64,000 nt of DNA from Scatomorpha merdigallinarum (GCA_018710885.1 DVJA01000043.1:1-64000), one strand, 5' to 3'. Shown: positions 16,683 to 24,187, numbered from the stretch's first letter. Numbers and translations are program-made. Notes: generated by a model not told the origin, from the sequence alone.

Positions 16683-16957
16683 TCACAGGCTGGCCTCATA
16701 TGTGTACCAGCAGTCTTCAAGTTGGTTAGTTTCTCCGTAGTTGTCGCCGTCGCCTGTTCCCCAGACATGTATGTCCAGCACGCCTAAGATTTTTACGTCC
16801 GTCTCACCAACGGCGAGCATGTCATGAGCAACTTCACGCGGTGGAGCCTGAATGCCATTTCCGGGCTGCGCATCCAGGATATGAGCGCAATAATAGCCGC
16901 CGCAGCCAGCAGCCAGAGCCACACGCGCTTGTAAATGGCCTTCTTTTCCACGGTCAT
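16683..16957 (-). pseudogene. Membrane-anchored small protein, probably frameshifted
   Basis: A start at 16957 gives MTVEKKAIYKRVWLWLLAAAAIIALISWM, a clean signal anchor, but this frame soon turns into basic nonsense and stops. A second frame across the same row reads VAHDMLAVGETDVKILGVLDIHVWGTGDGDNYGETNQLEDCWYTYEASL to the stop at 16683, which looks like real globular protein. The two halves would join near 16850-16860 as one 90-residue protein. It is flanked by genes of the same operon with gaps of about 10 bases, in agreement with a single original gene. Confidence 0.55.
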
Positions 16958-16966
16958 CCTACTGAA

Positions 16967-17302
16967 TCACTTCACAAACGGGATGTAAAAGCCCGCGTAG
17001 TCGTAGAGGTATATGTCCTCGCCGCACCTGTAGAGCGGGCAGCCGGCGTATTTGGCGTCCAGGTTGGCGCCGTACATGTCCTCCCGAGGTGGAGACGCTG
17101 TGTGGTGCCGGACGCCTTGCAGCGTGCCGATGTCCTCACTGCCGGCGGGAAGGGCGCTTACGGGGCTGTCTACCATCGTGTACACCTCGCCGTCCACACA
17201 TATCTGCGGCTTCCCATACGGGAAGTTCTCACCGATGAAGGCCGAGGCCGCGACGAGAAGCAGAATTAACTCAACTGCGAGCAGCTTCTTTACACAGTTC
17301 AT
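16967..17302 (-). CDS. Small exported or membrane-anchored protein, function unknown
   Basis: 111 residues. An N-terminal hydrophobic segment (MNCVKKLLAVELILLLVAASAF) is followed by a mainly polar domain containing three cysteines and an aromatic end YDYAGFYIPFVK. ATG 17302 is preceded by GAGGTGGGCG. It sits 8 bases after the 152-residue gene. Together with its two neighbours it appears to form a set of short anchored proteins with unknown role. Confidence 0.6.
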   Translation of the reverse strand: MNCVKKLLAVELILLLVAASAFIGENFPYGKPQICVDGEVYTMVDSPVSALPAGSEDIGTLQGVRHHTASPPREDMYGANLDAKYAGCPLYRCGEDIYLYDYAGFYIPFVK

Positions 17303-17310
17303 CGCCCACC

Positions 17311-17769
17311 TCACATAATCCACTCGGCGAGATAGAGAGTCCTGCCGTCCCAGACTATATATAACTTGCTGCGCGCATCGTCCGGGTCGGTCACCGTGCG
17401 GCACATGCAGTCTGCGCCGAAGTCAGGGCGGTACTCAACGGGGACGCCGAGTTCACCGGCCACGTCCTCGAACCCGGATATGAGCGCCGGGTTCGCGCCG
17501 GAAGTCAACGTTGCGTCTAAATCTTCGCCGCCGGCGTACTCGAGCGCGAGATAGCGGCAGCCGTCTCCCTGAATCCCGCCGGTGCCGTCTGCGGAGTAGA
17601 GCTCCGTGAGGCCGCAGGGCACAGTGACGCCCCAGTTGGTCTCATACAGGCCGGCGCCGGAGCTGCGGAGCGACAGGAAGAGAAGAGTGCAGCCCGCAAT
17701 TATAACGAACAAAAGCGGTGTGGCGACGATGATGGCAAACACCGTGAACAGAGTTTTAGCACTGCCCAT
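17311..17769 (-). CDS. Membrane-anchored protein, function unknown
   Basis: 152 residues with one N-terminal hydrophobic segment (about 8-34) and an external domain with ELYSADGTGGIQGDGCRYLALEY and a CMC motif. The ATG start overlaps the end of the XRE regulator gene by 14 bases, so both are translated from one message. No family was recognised. Confidence 0.65.
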   Translation of the reverse strand: MGSAKTLFTVFAIIVATPLLFVIIAGCTLLFLSLRSSGAGLYETNWGVTVPCGLTELYSADGTGGIQGDGCRYLALEYAGGEDLDATLTSGANPALISGFEDVAGELGVPVEYRPDFGADCMCRTVTDPDDARSKLYIVWDGRTLYLAEWIM

Positions 17770-17968
17770 CGCTCACGTACTCCAATATGTCGCCCGGCTG
17801 GCAGTCGAGGGTGCGGCAAAGCGCGTCGAGGGTGGTGAAGCGTATGGCCTTCGCCTTGCCTGTTTTGAGCACCGAGAGGTTGGCCATCGTGATGCCCACG
17901 CGCTCGGAGAGCTCCGTGAGGCTCATCTTGCGCTTGGCGAGCATGACGTCGAGGTTAATCCTTATCAT
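17756..17968 (-). CDS. YozG-like small XRE-family regulator
   Basis: 70 residues consisting of little more than a Cro/XRE helix-turn-helix (LAKRKMSLTELSERVGITMANLSVLKTGKAKAIRFTTLDALCRTLDCQPGDILEY). Proteins of this size are typically encoded directly after DUF2975 genes, as here with a gap of 9 bases. It is probably a repressor of its own operon, perhaps acting at repeats upstream of the promoter at 18482-18510. Confidence 0.88.
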   Translation of the reverse strand: MIRINLDVMLAKRKMSLTELSERVGITMANLSVLKTGKAKAIRFTTLDALCRTLDCQPGDILEYVSDGQC

Positions 17969-17977
17969 ACCGCCACC

Positions 17978-18457
17978 TCAGACCGTCAGGTCATTCTCGC
18001 TCTGCATGTCCGCGGCCTTGCGCGTGAGGTGCGAGAGCGCGGCGCAGCAGACGGCGATGGCTGTGCCGAGGGAGCAGATGACAACTCCCGCAATCACCAG
18101 CGAGAAGTGCAGCAGGTTCATAAACCCCAATATGCAGCCCGCGATGAGATAGAGGATTACATCTATCAGCGCCAGGTTGCTGCATATGCGCAGCCGGTTG
18201 GCGTTTTCATTGCAGAAGCTGTTGTCCCGGCCAATCTCCACGGCAATCTTCCACACCAGTGCTAGGAAAACCAGAACCAGTATCGCCGTCACCCAGAAGA
18301 AAATGAGGCAGGGCAGGTACATGTACTCCAGCTCTGGATAATGTTCAATTGCGCGCTGTCCCAGCTTGGGGACCAGAACAAGCGCCATAAAGAGAATAAA
18401 CGCAGCGCCGACGCCAAGCACCACGCGCAGCCAGATTGAAAGTTCCTTTTGTTTCAC
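17978..18457 (-). CDS. DUF2975 membrane protein
   Basis: 159 residues with four membrane segments and the internal motif FCNENANRLRICS typical of DUF2975. GTG start with AAAGGCGGTG upstream. DUF2975 proteins occur with a small YozG-like regulator and are thought to modulate it at the membrane. This gene opens a minus-strand operon of up to six genes. Confidence 0.85.
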   Translation of the reverse strand: MKQKELSIWLRVVLGVGAAFILFMALVLVPKLGQRAIEHYPELEYMYLPCLIFFWVTAILVLVFLALVWKIAVEIGRDNSFCNENANRLRICSNLALIDVILYLIAGCILGFMNLLHFSLVIAGVVICSLGTAIAVCCAALSHLTRKAADMQSENDLTV

Positions 18458-18481
18458 TGGAAAACACCGCCTTTCGAGCTG

Positions 18482-18510
18482 AGTATAACACGGTCAATCT
18501 CGAATTGCAA
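18482..18510 (-). promoter_or_regulatory. Promoter of the DUF2975-XRE operon
   Basis: On the minus strand TTGCAA (18505-18510) and TATACT (18482-18487) are spaced by 17 bases, a good vegetative promoter. It is 25 bases upstream of the DUF2975 start. Confidence 0.7.
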
Positions 18511-18511
18511 G

Positions 18512-18548
18512 AATTATTTATCGAAAAACAATAAATTATTCTCGAATA
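18512..18548. promoter_or_regulatory. Candidate operator repeats upstream of the DUF2975 promoter
   Basis: Two direct copies of AATTATT followed 2-3 bases later by CGAA occur at 18512-18525 and 18534-18546, next to the -35 element. The stretch is far more AT-rich than its surroundings. It may be the binding site of the YozG-like regulator; no direct evidence. Confidence 0.35.
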
Positions 18549-18558
18549 TCAAAATACG

Positions 18559-18597
18559 CAAAAAATGCGCACGCACTTCGGCATTCGACGAAGTGCG
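18559..18597 (-). terminator. Hairpin upstream of spoIIA, terminator-like on the minus strand
   Basis: CGCACTTCG (18572-18580) pairs with CGAAGTGCG (18589-18597), and on the minus strand a T-run follows. It could stop antisense transcription leaving the spoIIA operon. No T-run exists in the + direction. Confidence 0.4.
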
Positions 18598-18649
18598 CGC
18601 GCCGCTGCGCGTAAAATAGCTTTGACAGCTAGAATAAGGAGGGCTGCAC

Positions 18650-18970
18650 ATGAAGGTAACGGCGAACTACTCGGCTGGGAGGCTGACCATACATCTGTCG
18701 GGCGAACTCGACCACCACAGCGCGCGCGAGGGGCTGGGCGAAATTGACCAGTTGCTCGATGAATACATGCCGCGCGACGCGGTGCTGGACATGTCCGGGC
18801 TCACGTTTATGGACTCGGCTGGCCTGGCGCTCATACTCAAAACCGAGCGCAGAATGCGGCGCAGCGGGGGGCGCGCGGCCATAGCCAATCCGGCCCGGCA
18901 GCCGTCCCGGGTGCTGGAGGCATCGGGCATAGAGCGGAAGATACCTGTAATAGGAGGGAGCAGAACATGA
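18650..18970 (+). CDS. spoIIAA: Anti-sigma F factor antagonist SpoIIAA
   Basis: 106 residues forming one STAS domain. The LDMSGLTFMDSAGLALIL motif includes Ser56, matching the serine phosphorylated by SpoIIAB. In early sporulation the unphosphorylated form binds SpoIIAB and releases sigma F in the forespore. ATG follows AAGGAGG. The stop overlaps the spoIIAB start (ATGA), and gene order AA-AB-sigF is the classic spoIIA operon. Confidence 0.95.
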   Translation: MKVTANYSAGRLTIHLSGELDHHSAREGLGEIDQLLDEYMPRDAVLDMSGLTFMDSAGLALILKTERRMRRSGGRAAIANPARQPSRVLEASGIERKIPVIGGSRT

Positions 18971-19404
18971 CTGCGGACAACTACATAAAACTCGACTTTC
19001 CCAGCCGGAGCGTGAACGAGGGATTCGCAAGGGCCGCTGCGGCGGCCTTCGCCGCGCAGCTCGACCCGACGATGGAGGAGTTGGGCGACATCAAGACCGC
19101 CGTAAGCGAAGCGGTGACAAACTGCATCGTACACGCCTATCCGGATACGCTGGGGAAGATAACCATGCGGCTGCGCATAATAGGCGGCGACACCCTGGAG
19201 ATTTCGGTGAAGGACACCGGTCGGGGCATAGAGGACGTGGCGCAGGCACGCGAGCCGCTCTTTACGACCGGAGGCGAGGAGCGCAGCGGCATGGGTTTCA
19301 CCATTATGGAGAGCTTCATGGACAAGCTCACGGTGCGTTCCAAGCCGGGACGCGGCACCACCGTTACGATGCGCCGCACAATTGAGCGGCGGCCGAGACG
19401 ATGA
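18967..19404 (+). CDS. spoIIAB: Anti-sigma F factor and serine kinase SpoIIAB
   Basis: 145 residues with a GHKL ATPase fold: N box EAVTNCIVHAY, G1 box VKDTGRGIED, and ERSGMGFTIMESFMD. It binds sigma F and holds it inactive, and phosphorylates SpoIIAA with ATP. It is translationally coupled on both sides through ATGA overlaps, which keeps the stoichiometry with SpoIIAA and sigma F tight. Confidence 0.96.
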   Translation: MTADNYIKLDFPSRSVNEGFARAAAAAFAAQLDPTMEELGDIKTAVSEAVTNCIVHAYPDTLGKITMRLRIIGGDTLEISVKDTGRGIEDVAQAREPLFTTGGEERSGMGFTIMESFMDKLTVRSKPGRGTTVTMRRTIERRPRR

Positions 19405-20111
19405 CCGATGAGACCATAAGCTGCCTGCGCTCGGCTAGGGATGGCGACAGGGAAGCGGCCGAGCGCCTGGTGGAAGATAACTCCGGGCTCATATGGAGCG
19501 TGGCGCGGCGCTTTTTCGGCCGCGGCGTGGACTCGGACGACCTCTACCAGCTCGGCTGCGTGGGCTTCCTCAAGGCCATTGCGGGCTATGACGAGAGCTA
19601 CGGCACGCAGTTTTCCACTTACGCCGTGCCCAAGATCTCGGGGGAGATACGCCGCTTTTTGCGCGACGACGGGCTCGTGAAGGTCTCGCGCGGGCTCAAG
19701 GAGCGCTCTGCGGCCATACGCTCGGCGCGGCTCGCGCTTGAGCAGCGCCTGGGTAGGGAACCAACGCTCAGCGAGCTCGCGCACGAGACAGGGCTCACCT
19801 GCGAGGACATAGCCGTGGCAGAGACCGCCGCGAGCCCCGCAGAGAGCTTGCAGCGCGAGACTGGCGAGGACGGTTTTACGCTAGAACAGCTCCTTGGCGA
19901 CGACTCGCAGGAGGAGCAGCTTTTGGAGCGCGTGTCGCTGCGCGAGGCGATAGACCAGCTCCCGGAGCGGGAGCGGCAAGTCATAGCGCTCAGATACTTC
20001 CACGACATGACGCAGGAGCGCGCCGCAAGAGTTCTGGGGGTGTCGCAGGTGCAGGTGTCACGGCTTGAGCGCAAGGCCGTGGCCAAACTGCGCGAACTCT
20101 TGAGCGGATAA
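19401..20111 (+). CDS. sigF: RNA polymerase sporulation sigma factor F
   Basis: 236 residues with regions 2 (DDLYQLGCVGFLKAIAGYD...FSTYAVPKISGEIRRFLRDDG), 3 (GREPTLSELAHETGL) and 4 (REAIDQLPERERQVIALRYFHDMTQERAARVLGVSQVQVSRLERKAVAKLRE). It directs the first forespore-specific transcription. Last gene of the spoIIA operon, followed by a terminator. Its presence shows the organism has at least the early sporulation programme. Confidence 0.96.
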   Translation: MTDETISCLRSARDGDREAAERLVEDNSGLIWSVARRFFGRGVDSDDLYQLGCVGFLKAIAGYDESYGTQFSTYAVPKISGEIRRFLRDDGLVKVSRGLKERSAAIRSARLALEQRLGREPTLSELAHETGLTCEDIAVAETAASPAESLQRETGEDGFTLEQLLGDDSQEEQLLERVSLREAIDQLPERERQVIALRYFHDMTQERAARVLGVSQVQVSRLERKAVAKLRELLSG

Positions 20112-20113
20112 AG

Positions 20114-20145
20114 CGGGGGACCCTTTGCGGGTCCCCCGTGCTTTG
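20114..20145 (+). terminator. Terminator of the spoIIA operon
   Basis: A 10-bp stem CGGGGGACCC/GGGTCCCCCG with loop TTTGC; the T tract after it is short, so strength is moderate. Confidence 0.65.
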
Positions 20146-20164
20146 CATTATTGTTTTGACCGAC

Positions 20165-20383
20165 CTATCTTAGCATTTCGCGCCTGTCGGTGCGGCCGAG
20201 GATGTAGTCCACGCTGACGCCGTAGAAATCGGCGAGGGCGCAGAGTACGCCGGGCGGCACCATGCGCTCACCCGTCTCGTAGTATGCGTAAGTGCGTTGC
20301 GGGACGTTTATCGCTTCTCCGACCTGCTTCTGCGTCAAATCTGCATCCTCACGCAAGTCGCGTATACGTCTATAAACCGGCAT
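20165..20383 (-). CDS. XRE-family transcription regulator
   Basis: 72 residues made of one helix-turn-helix domain (IRDLREDADLTQKQVGEAINVPQRTYAYYETGERMVPPGVLCALADFYGVSVDYILGRTD). ATG 20383 has GGTGAT upstream and gives the usual family N-terminus. It is divergent from a 44-residue reading frame, and a perfect TTCTATT/AATAGAA palindrome lies between them over the -35 of the divergent promoter. Confidence 0.85.
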   Translation of the reverse strand: MPVYRRIRDLREDADLTQKQVGEAINVPQRTYAYYETGERMVPPGVLCALADFYGVSVDYILGRTDRREMLR

Positions 20384-20419
20384 TGAAATCACCAAAAACA
20401 GTATAGAAGGAACAATTTG

Positions 20420-20453
20420 TTCTATTGACAAATAGAATGTTTTGTTCTAGACT
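20420..20453 (+). promoter_or_regulatory. Promoter with overlapping XRE operator
   Basis: TTGACA (20425-20430) and TAGACT (20448-20453) are 17 bases apart. The palindrome TTCTATT-gaca-AATAGAA (20420-20437) covers the -35 box, and a related TTGTTCTA is repeated nearby. This is the expected site for the divergent XRE regulator, controlling the small + strand gene and perhaps itself. Confidence 0.65.
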
Positions 20454-20473
20454 GCCCGTAATGAGGTGATACT

Positions 20474-20608
20474 ATGCCTGACTACAGAGAGATGTATTTG
20501 CACCTGATGCGAGAGACGGAGAAGGCGATAAATCTACTGATTGAGGCTCAGCGCGAGTGCGAGCGGCAGTATGTTGAGCCTGAGGATGAAAACTCCAAAG
20601 AGCCGTGA
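20474..20608 (+). CDS. 44-residue conserved-looking small protein beside an XRE gene
   Basis: MPDYREMYLHLMRETEKAIN-LLIEAQRECERQYVEPEDE..., mostly one long amphipathic, charged helix. It has a good ribosome site (GAGGTGAT) and its own promoter with an operator-like palindrome. Similar short helical proteins are often found divergent from XRE regulators in clostridia. Role unknown; it may be a partner or target of the regulator. Confidence 0.6.
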   Translation: MPDYREMYLHLMRETEKAINLLIEAQRECERQYVEPEDENSKEP

Positions 20609-20619
20609 TTACGGCTCTT
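20598..20619 (+). terminator. Hairpin overlapping the end of the 44-residue gene
   Basis: AAGAGCCGT/ACGGCTCTT forms a perfect 9-bp stem around GATT. A short T tract follows about 8 bases later, so termination is likely weak. From here to 20720 nothing else was recognised. Confidence 0.45.
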
Positions 20620-20720
20620 CGGAGTACTTTTGGGTTTCTTTATCGCGTATGGCACGAGTTTCAGTTCGCTGGGCAGCGATATTCCACATATTCTCCCTCG
20701 GGAGCTGCTAAGTTCACGGC

Positions 20721-21062
20721 CTAGGGATGTATTGAAGCGAGCAAGCCTATGGCGAGCATTCACGCCAGCCCTATTGCAAACAGAATCCAGCCTGCGAGTT
20801 TCCACCACGGGACGCGGCGCGGCTCGGAGCGCGGCGGCCTGGCGTTGGTCTCGGCCTCGCGGCCTTCATCCTCTCAGAGCAGGTAGTCAGCGGTGACGCC
20901 GAAGAGCTTTGCAAGTGCGACTACGTTTTTCGTGTCCGGCAGTGCGGCGTTGGCCTCCCACTTGCTGAGGGCTTGCCGGGTGACGCCTATTTTCTCTGCC
21001 AATTCTTCTTGGGTCCAGTTCCAGGCGCGTCGGAGATTAAGGAGCTTTTCACCGAAGGTCAT
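20721..21062 (-). pseudogene. XRE-family regulator with membrane tail, interrupted by two in-frame TGA codons
   Basis: From 21062 the frame encodes a complete helix-turn-helix (MTFGEKLLNLRRAWNWTQEELAEKIGVTRQALSKWEA...FGVTADYLL) and stops with TGA at 20874-20876. The same frame then continues EDEGREAETNARPP...PWWKLAGWILFAIGLA, a normal linker and membrane segment, meets a second TGA at 20760-20762, and continues MLAIGLLASIHP to TAG at 20721. Clostridial XRE proteins often carry exactly such a C-terminal membrane tail. The DNA-binding part alone (62 residues) may still be made. Confidence 0.7.
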
Positions 21063-21261
21063 GTGTGTCCCTCCTTCTGAGCCCAGAATAGCACAATGGG
21101 GAGGGGTGCGTCCAGAAATTCGGCGTGGAAATTGCGCAACTGGAGTTTACATCGCTGCATGTGGCCTGGACAGAAGCCCTACTGACGCCATACCGGCGCG
21201 CAGGGAAGGGAAACATGAGCGCGAGCGCAGGAACAGCCGGCAGGCTTCGGACATGAGAAAA

Positions 21262-21286
21262 CCCCGCCGTAGGCGGGGCTTTTTTA
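21262..21286. terminator. Bidirectional terminator
   Basis: CCCCGCC-gta-GGCGGGG followed by CTTTTTT on +, with four T residues on the minus side. It closes the minus-strand gene ending at 21284. The interval 21063-21261 before it shows no convincing gene. Confidence 0.8.
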
Positions 21287-21694
21287 TTCGCCTATTACGT
21301 AGCCAATATTGCCGGCGTGATAAATTTCAACAGTTATTTTGCGGTATTCGCCGTCTATGTTGGCGCGGCCGCGCAGACGGATGCGGTTTACACCGAACTG
21401 CTCAGTCATGACGTCAAACCGCAGGTCGGGACAGCGCTTTAGCAGCTCTGAGAGGTTGACCCTCTTGCCTGAGAACGAGCCGTCCGCTTCCTTGGAGGTG
21501 GTTATGTCCACGCAGGAGTCGAACCAGTCCACGGAGCGAATCTCGATACGCCAGCTGTCATTCGCGCTGAACTGAGAGTTGTCAGACACTCCGTACTCGG
21601 TGACGAGAGTTAACTGGTCGCCATCCACGACAAAGCGTACGGGCAGGTCGTGAAGGCTGTAGGGAGGCGGGTTGAATCTGTATTCGGTTCTCAT
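21284..21694 (-). CDS. Uncharacterised 136-residue protein
   Basis: Soluble, mixed alpha/beta composition without signal peptide or membrane segment; begins MRTEYRFNPPPYSLHDLPVRFVVDGDQLTLVTEYGV. ATG 21694 was chosen because AAGGAGAAGG precedes it; a longer form starting at 21721 is less likely. No family recognised. A terminator overlaps its end. Confidence 0.6.
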   Translation of the reverse strand: MRTEYRFNPPPYSLHDLPVRFVVDGDQLTLVTEYGVSDNSQFSANDSWRIEIRSVDWFDSCVDITTSKEADGSFSGKRVNLSELLKRCPDLRFDVMTEQFGVNRIRLRGRANIDGEYRKITVEIYHAGNIGYVIGE

Positions 21695-21805
21695 AGTTTC
21701 CTTCTCCTTTTTATCGTTCAACAGCGTACATGAGGCACAGGCTCCGTTTCCCCTGTATTTTCTGCGCCGGATTCTGACGCTGCAACTTATGTGTTGGGGA
21801 TCGCG

Positions 21806-22324
21806 TTATTTTTTCAGCTCCGGTATATCTATCTCGGTGGGGTCGTCAGGGGACTGGATAAGTTCCCAAATGTCGCCGTTGGAGGCAAGATCGCCTATGA
21901 CGGCAAGCGGCTGCTTCATGTAGCGTGCGCTGCCGGTGGCGGCCACGGTGCCGTCGGGCAGTATGATTTCGCCCTCGCCGTTGAAGAGCAGGCGGCTGTT
22001 GCGGGTTATGCGCCCCGTCACTATGAGCGGCACGCCGTAGGGCACCGGGTGGCGGTAGCGGATGTTGATGTCGCCGGTCACGCCCCAGGTGTCGGGTTCT
22101 GTGACGTTTATGGCCCTGCCCATGGTCTCGTCCAGCATGGCGCAGATCACGCCGCCGTGGACGCGGCCGGGATAGCTCTGATGCCGCGGGTCGGCGTTGA
22201 CGAGTCCGACTATGCTACCGTCCTCGAGCTCGTAAAAACTCGCGTGCAGGCCGAATTCGTTGTTTATGCCGCAGACGAAGCAGTTACCGGAGTTTTTGTG
22301 CTTGCGTACTATCTTCTTTTTCAA
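21806..22324 (-). CDS. PaaI-like hotdog-fold thioesterase
   Basis: 172 residues. The core NxCFVCGINNEFGLHASFY and RVHGGVICAMLDETMG are typical of PaaI/YbgC-type hotdog thioesterases, where the GG-x4-LDE segment forms the active-site helix. The likely activity is hydrolysis of an acyl-CoA; the substrate is unknown. TTG start with GAAGGTG upstream. Stands alone between the 136-residue gene and the HAAS-domain gene pair. Confidence 0.85.
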   Translation of the reverse strand: MKKKIVRKHKNSGNCFVCGINNEFGLHASFYELEDGSIVGLVNADPRHQSYPGRVHGGVICAMLDETMGRAINVTEPDTWGVTGDINIRYRHPVPYGVPLIVTGRITRNSRLLFNGEGEIILPDGTVAATGSARYMKQPLAVIGDLASNGDIWELIQSPDDPTEIDIPELKK

Positions 22325-22375
22325 GTTTACACCTTCAGTATGTTATTTCGCGCAGACGCGAAAGGCCCGCGCGGC

Positions 22376-22576
22376 TTATAGGCCGAAAACGGCCAGGACA
22401 TTGGCCCAGGCGTCGCGCGCGGCAACGATGACCTTGGCCAGATCGTAGTTTGCAAATACGGTTTCCGCTATACGGACAAGGTCTGCGTCCATTATGAGCG
22501 CGAGCGCAAACATGACGGCGCCGAGAGCCAGAGCGAGCAGGGATATGGCGAATATTATACTCCAGGCTTTTCTCAT
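22376..22576 (-). CDS. Small membrane protein after the HAAS-domain gene
   Basis: 66 residues with one long N-terminal hydrophobic segment (MRKAWSIIFAISLLALALGAVMFALALIM) and a short amphipathic rest. Its ATG overlaps the stop of the HAAS-domain gene (ATGA), so it is translationally coupled and probably works with that membrane protein. Confidence 0.65.
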   Translation of the reverse strand: MRKAWSIIFAISLLALALGAVMFALALIMDADLVRIAETVFANYDLAKVIVAARDAWANVLAVFGL

Positions 22577-23904
22577 TGTTCACGCTCCTCTCCACGGCAC
22601 CAAGCCCCGGCCCGCTCAAACACTTTGTTGAAGAGGCCCACGACACAGCGCACAAAAAACCAAATTGCAAGGAATATTACCGGCACGCCTATTGCTGCCA
22701 CCATAAGTCCGAAGCCAACGGTGAGAAGTATGTCAGCCACAACGCCCATACCCAGGAAAGCGAAGGAGATGAATACGCCTCCCGCATAAGCCAGAGCGGC
22801 ACCGGTGATCAGCAGCGCCAAAGCGAGCAAAACCAGGAATGCCGCCACTGGCACTCCGGGCACAAGCCCCAGCAGCACACAGACAAACACCCTGCCGCCG
22901 CGCATTTTGGGCCTTTCAGGCTCGGGCGGCTCCGGATAGAAGCCCTCTTCCTCTTCCAGTTCATAACTGGATTCGATTTCGTAATCTGCCTCGGGCTCTC
23001 CGGCGTCAAAGGGCGGCTCATCCACAGCGTATTCGGATTCAGCTTCTGCGGCAGTTTCCGGCTCTTCGGGAGTTTGAGTCGGAGCATCGGAGTAGACCTC
23101 TATGGTGTCAAGACCCAGATCGATGGTCTCAAAGCCGCTGCCTGCGCGCGTATCGGCCTCTACAGAGTCCTCGCCTGTGTCAGGTTCCGGCTGGACGTCC
23201 TCTATAGGCTTCTCCGGCTCGACGCCCTCTTCGTGCGCCTCCGTCACTGCATCTTCTGCCTCGGCGTCTGCTTCATCTGTGGCGGCGGGTTCGTCAGAGA
23301 GCTGCTCCACACCGGCTTCCGGAGCTACCTGGCCGGGGTAGAGGTCGTCCGGCTCTCCAGACTCGGCCTCGGGCGCGTCACTCACCGGCTCGGGCGCAAC
23401 AGCCTCTTCAGACACTTCGTATGCCGCTTCATCAATGGCGTCCTGCTCGGGAGCGGGTTCAGCCTCAAAGGGAGCGTCCTCCTCAGGCTCGTCAGGAGCC
23501 GTATCGGGCACAGCCCCGGTATCGCTCTGGGACTCCTCGATGGCGTCGGAGAGAGACTCCGGCGTCTCCTCGGGCGCTACCAGGCCCGGCTCGTCCGAGA
23601 CAGCCTCGGCCTCGGCCTCGGGAGCGGCAGAGGCCTCATCGGGCTGCGATGCGCCCGCGGGTTCCACGTATTGATAAGTTTCTTCTTCATAATAATCCTC
23701 GCCGTCTGAGTCCTCGGGCGGCGTGTAGCCGCGCAGCACGCTGACTGCGGCAAAGGTGGGGCTACCCAGCGCGGCAATGACCGCGTCGTCGTCATTTGCC
23801 TCGTCAAAGCGGGCGTTCACCCCGCGCAGCACCGCCTCGCGGTCGGCGCGCGCCATGCCGGATAGGAGCTTGCCCAGTTCGGCTACGTATTTCTGCCTGT
23901 CTAT
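22573..23904 (-). CDS. HAAS/DUF1700-domain membrane protein with long acidic linker
   Basis: The N-terminus (DRQKYVAELGKLLSGMARADREAVLRGVNARFDEANDDDAVIAALGSPTFAA) is a HAAS/DUF1700 domain, usually found in membrane proteins paired with PadR-type regulators. It is followed by about 265 residues extremely rich in Glu, Asp, Ala and Pro, then two or three membrane segments. A strong GGAGGTG (23911-23917, minus) sits 6 bases before ATA at 23904, where the family methionine is expected; upstream in-frame GTG 23916 and TTG 23931 lack a ribosome site. The true start is thus uncertain. A good promoter lies at 23965-23993. Confidence 0.7.
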   Translation of the reverse strand: MDRQKYVAELGKLLSGMARADREAVLRGVNARFDEANDDDAVIAALGSPTFAAVSVLRGYTPPEDSDGEDYYEEETYQYVEPAGASQPDEASAAPEAEAEAVSDEPGLVAPEETPESLSDAIEESQSDTGAVPDTAPDEPEEDAPFEAEPAPEQDAIDEAAYEVSEEAVAPEPVSDAPEAESGEPDDLYPGQVAPEAGVEQLSDEPAATDEADAEAEDAVTEAHEEGVEPEKPIEDVQPEPDTGEDSVEADTRAGSGFETIDLGLDTIEVYSDAPTQTPEEPETAAEAESEYAVDEPPFDAGEPEADYEIESSYELEEEEGFYPEPPEPERPKMRGGRVFVCVLLGLVPGVPVAAFLVLLALALLITGAALAYAGGVFISFAFLGMGVVADILLTVGFGLMVAAIGVPVIFLAIWFFVRCVVGLFNKVFERAGAWCRGEEREQ

Positions 23905-23964
23905 AGTGGTCACCTCCGAAAGTGAGGTCAAAGTTGGATTCGGCCCTAGTGGGCGTTACGAATC

Positions 23965-23993
23965 ATTATATATAGTATATCCCGCGAGGTCAA
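23965..23993 (-). promoter_or_regulatory. Promoter of the HAAS-domain gene
   Basis: On the minus strand TTGACC and a perfect TATAAT are spaced by 17 bases. The interval 23994-24187 between the two divergent promoters contains no gene that I can recognise. Confidence 0.8.
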
Positions 23994-24187
23994 GGCGTGA
24001 ATTGTTAATATTTCGCACAAAAAAGTCCAGATAATTATATGCCATATCTAATTGCCGTGTATTTGAACCGGGCCTTTGCGCGCGCAGATTGCCGGGATAA
24101 CACTCTTACTGAATCAAGGCGGCCAAGCGGCGCGGGCCGTTTGCGGCGAATCTGCAGAAATAGGAATTGACAACACGCGCCAGCGCC

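Noticed and set aside
18600..18650. Sigma-H promoter for spoIIA at GAATAAGG
   Set aside because: The -10-like element would place the transcript start inside the ribosome-binding site, and no AGGA -35 is present.
20721..21062. Recoding of TGA as Gly, Trp or selenocysteine
   Set aside because: TGA is the ordinary stop of many intact genes in the window and no selenocysteine insertion hairpin was seen.
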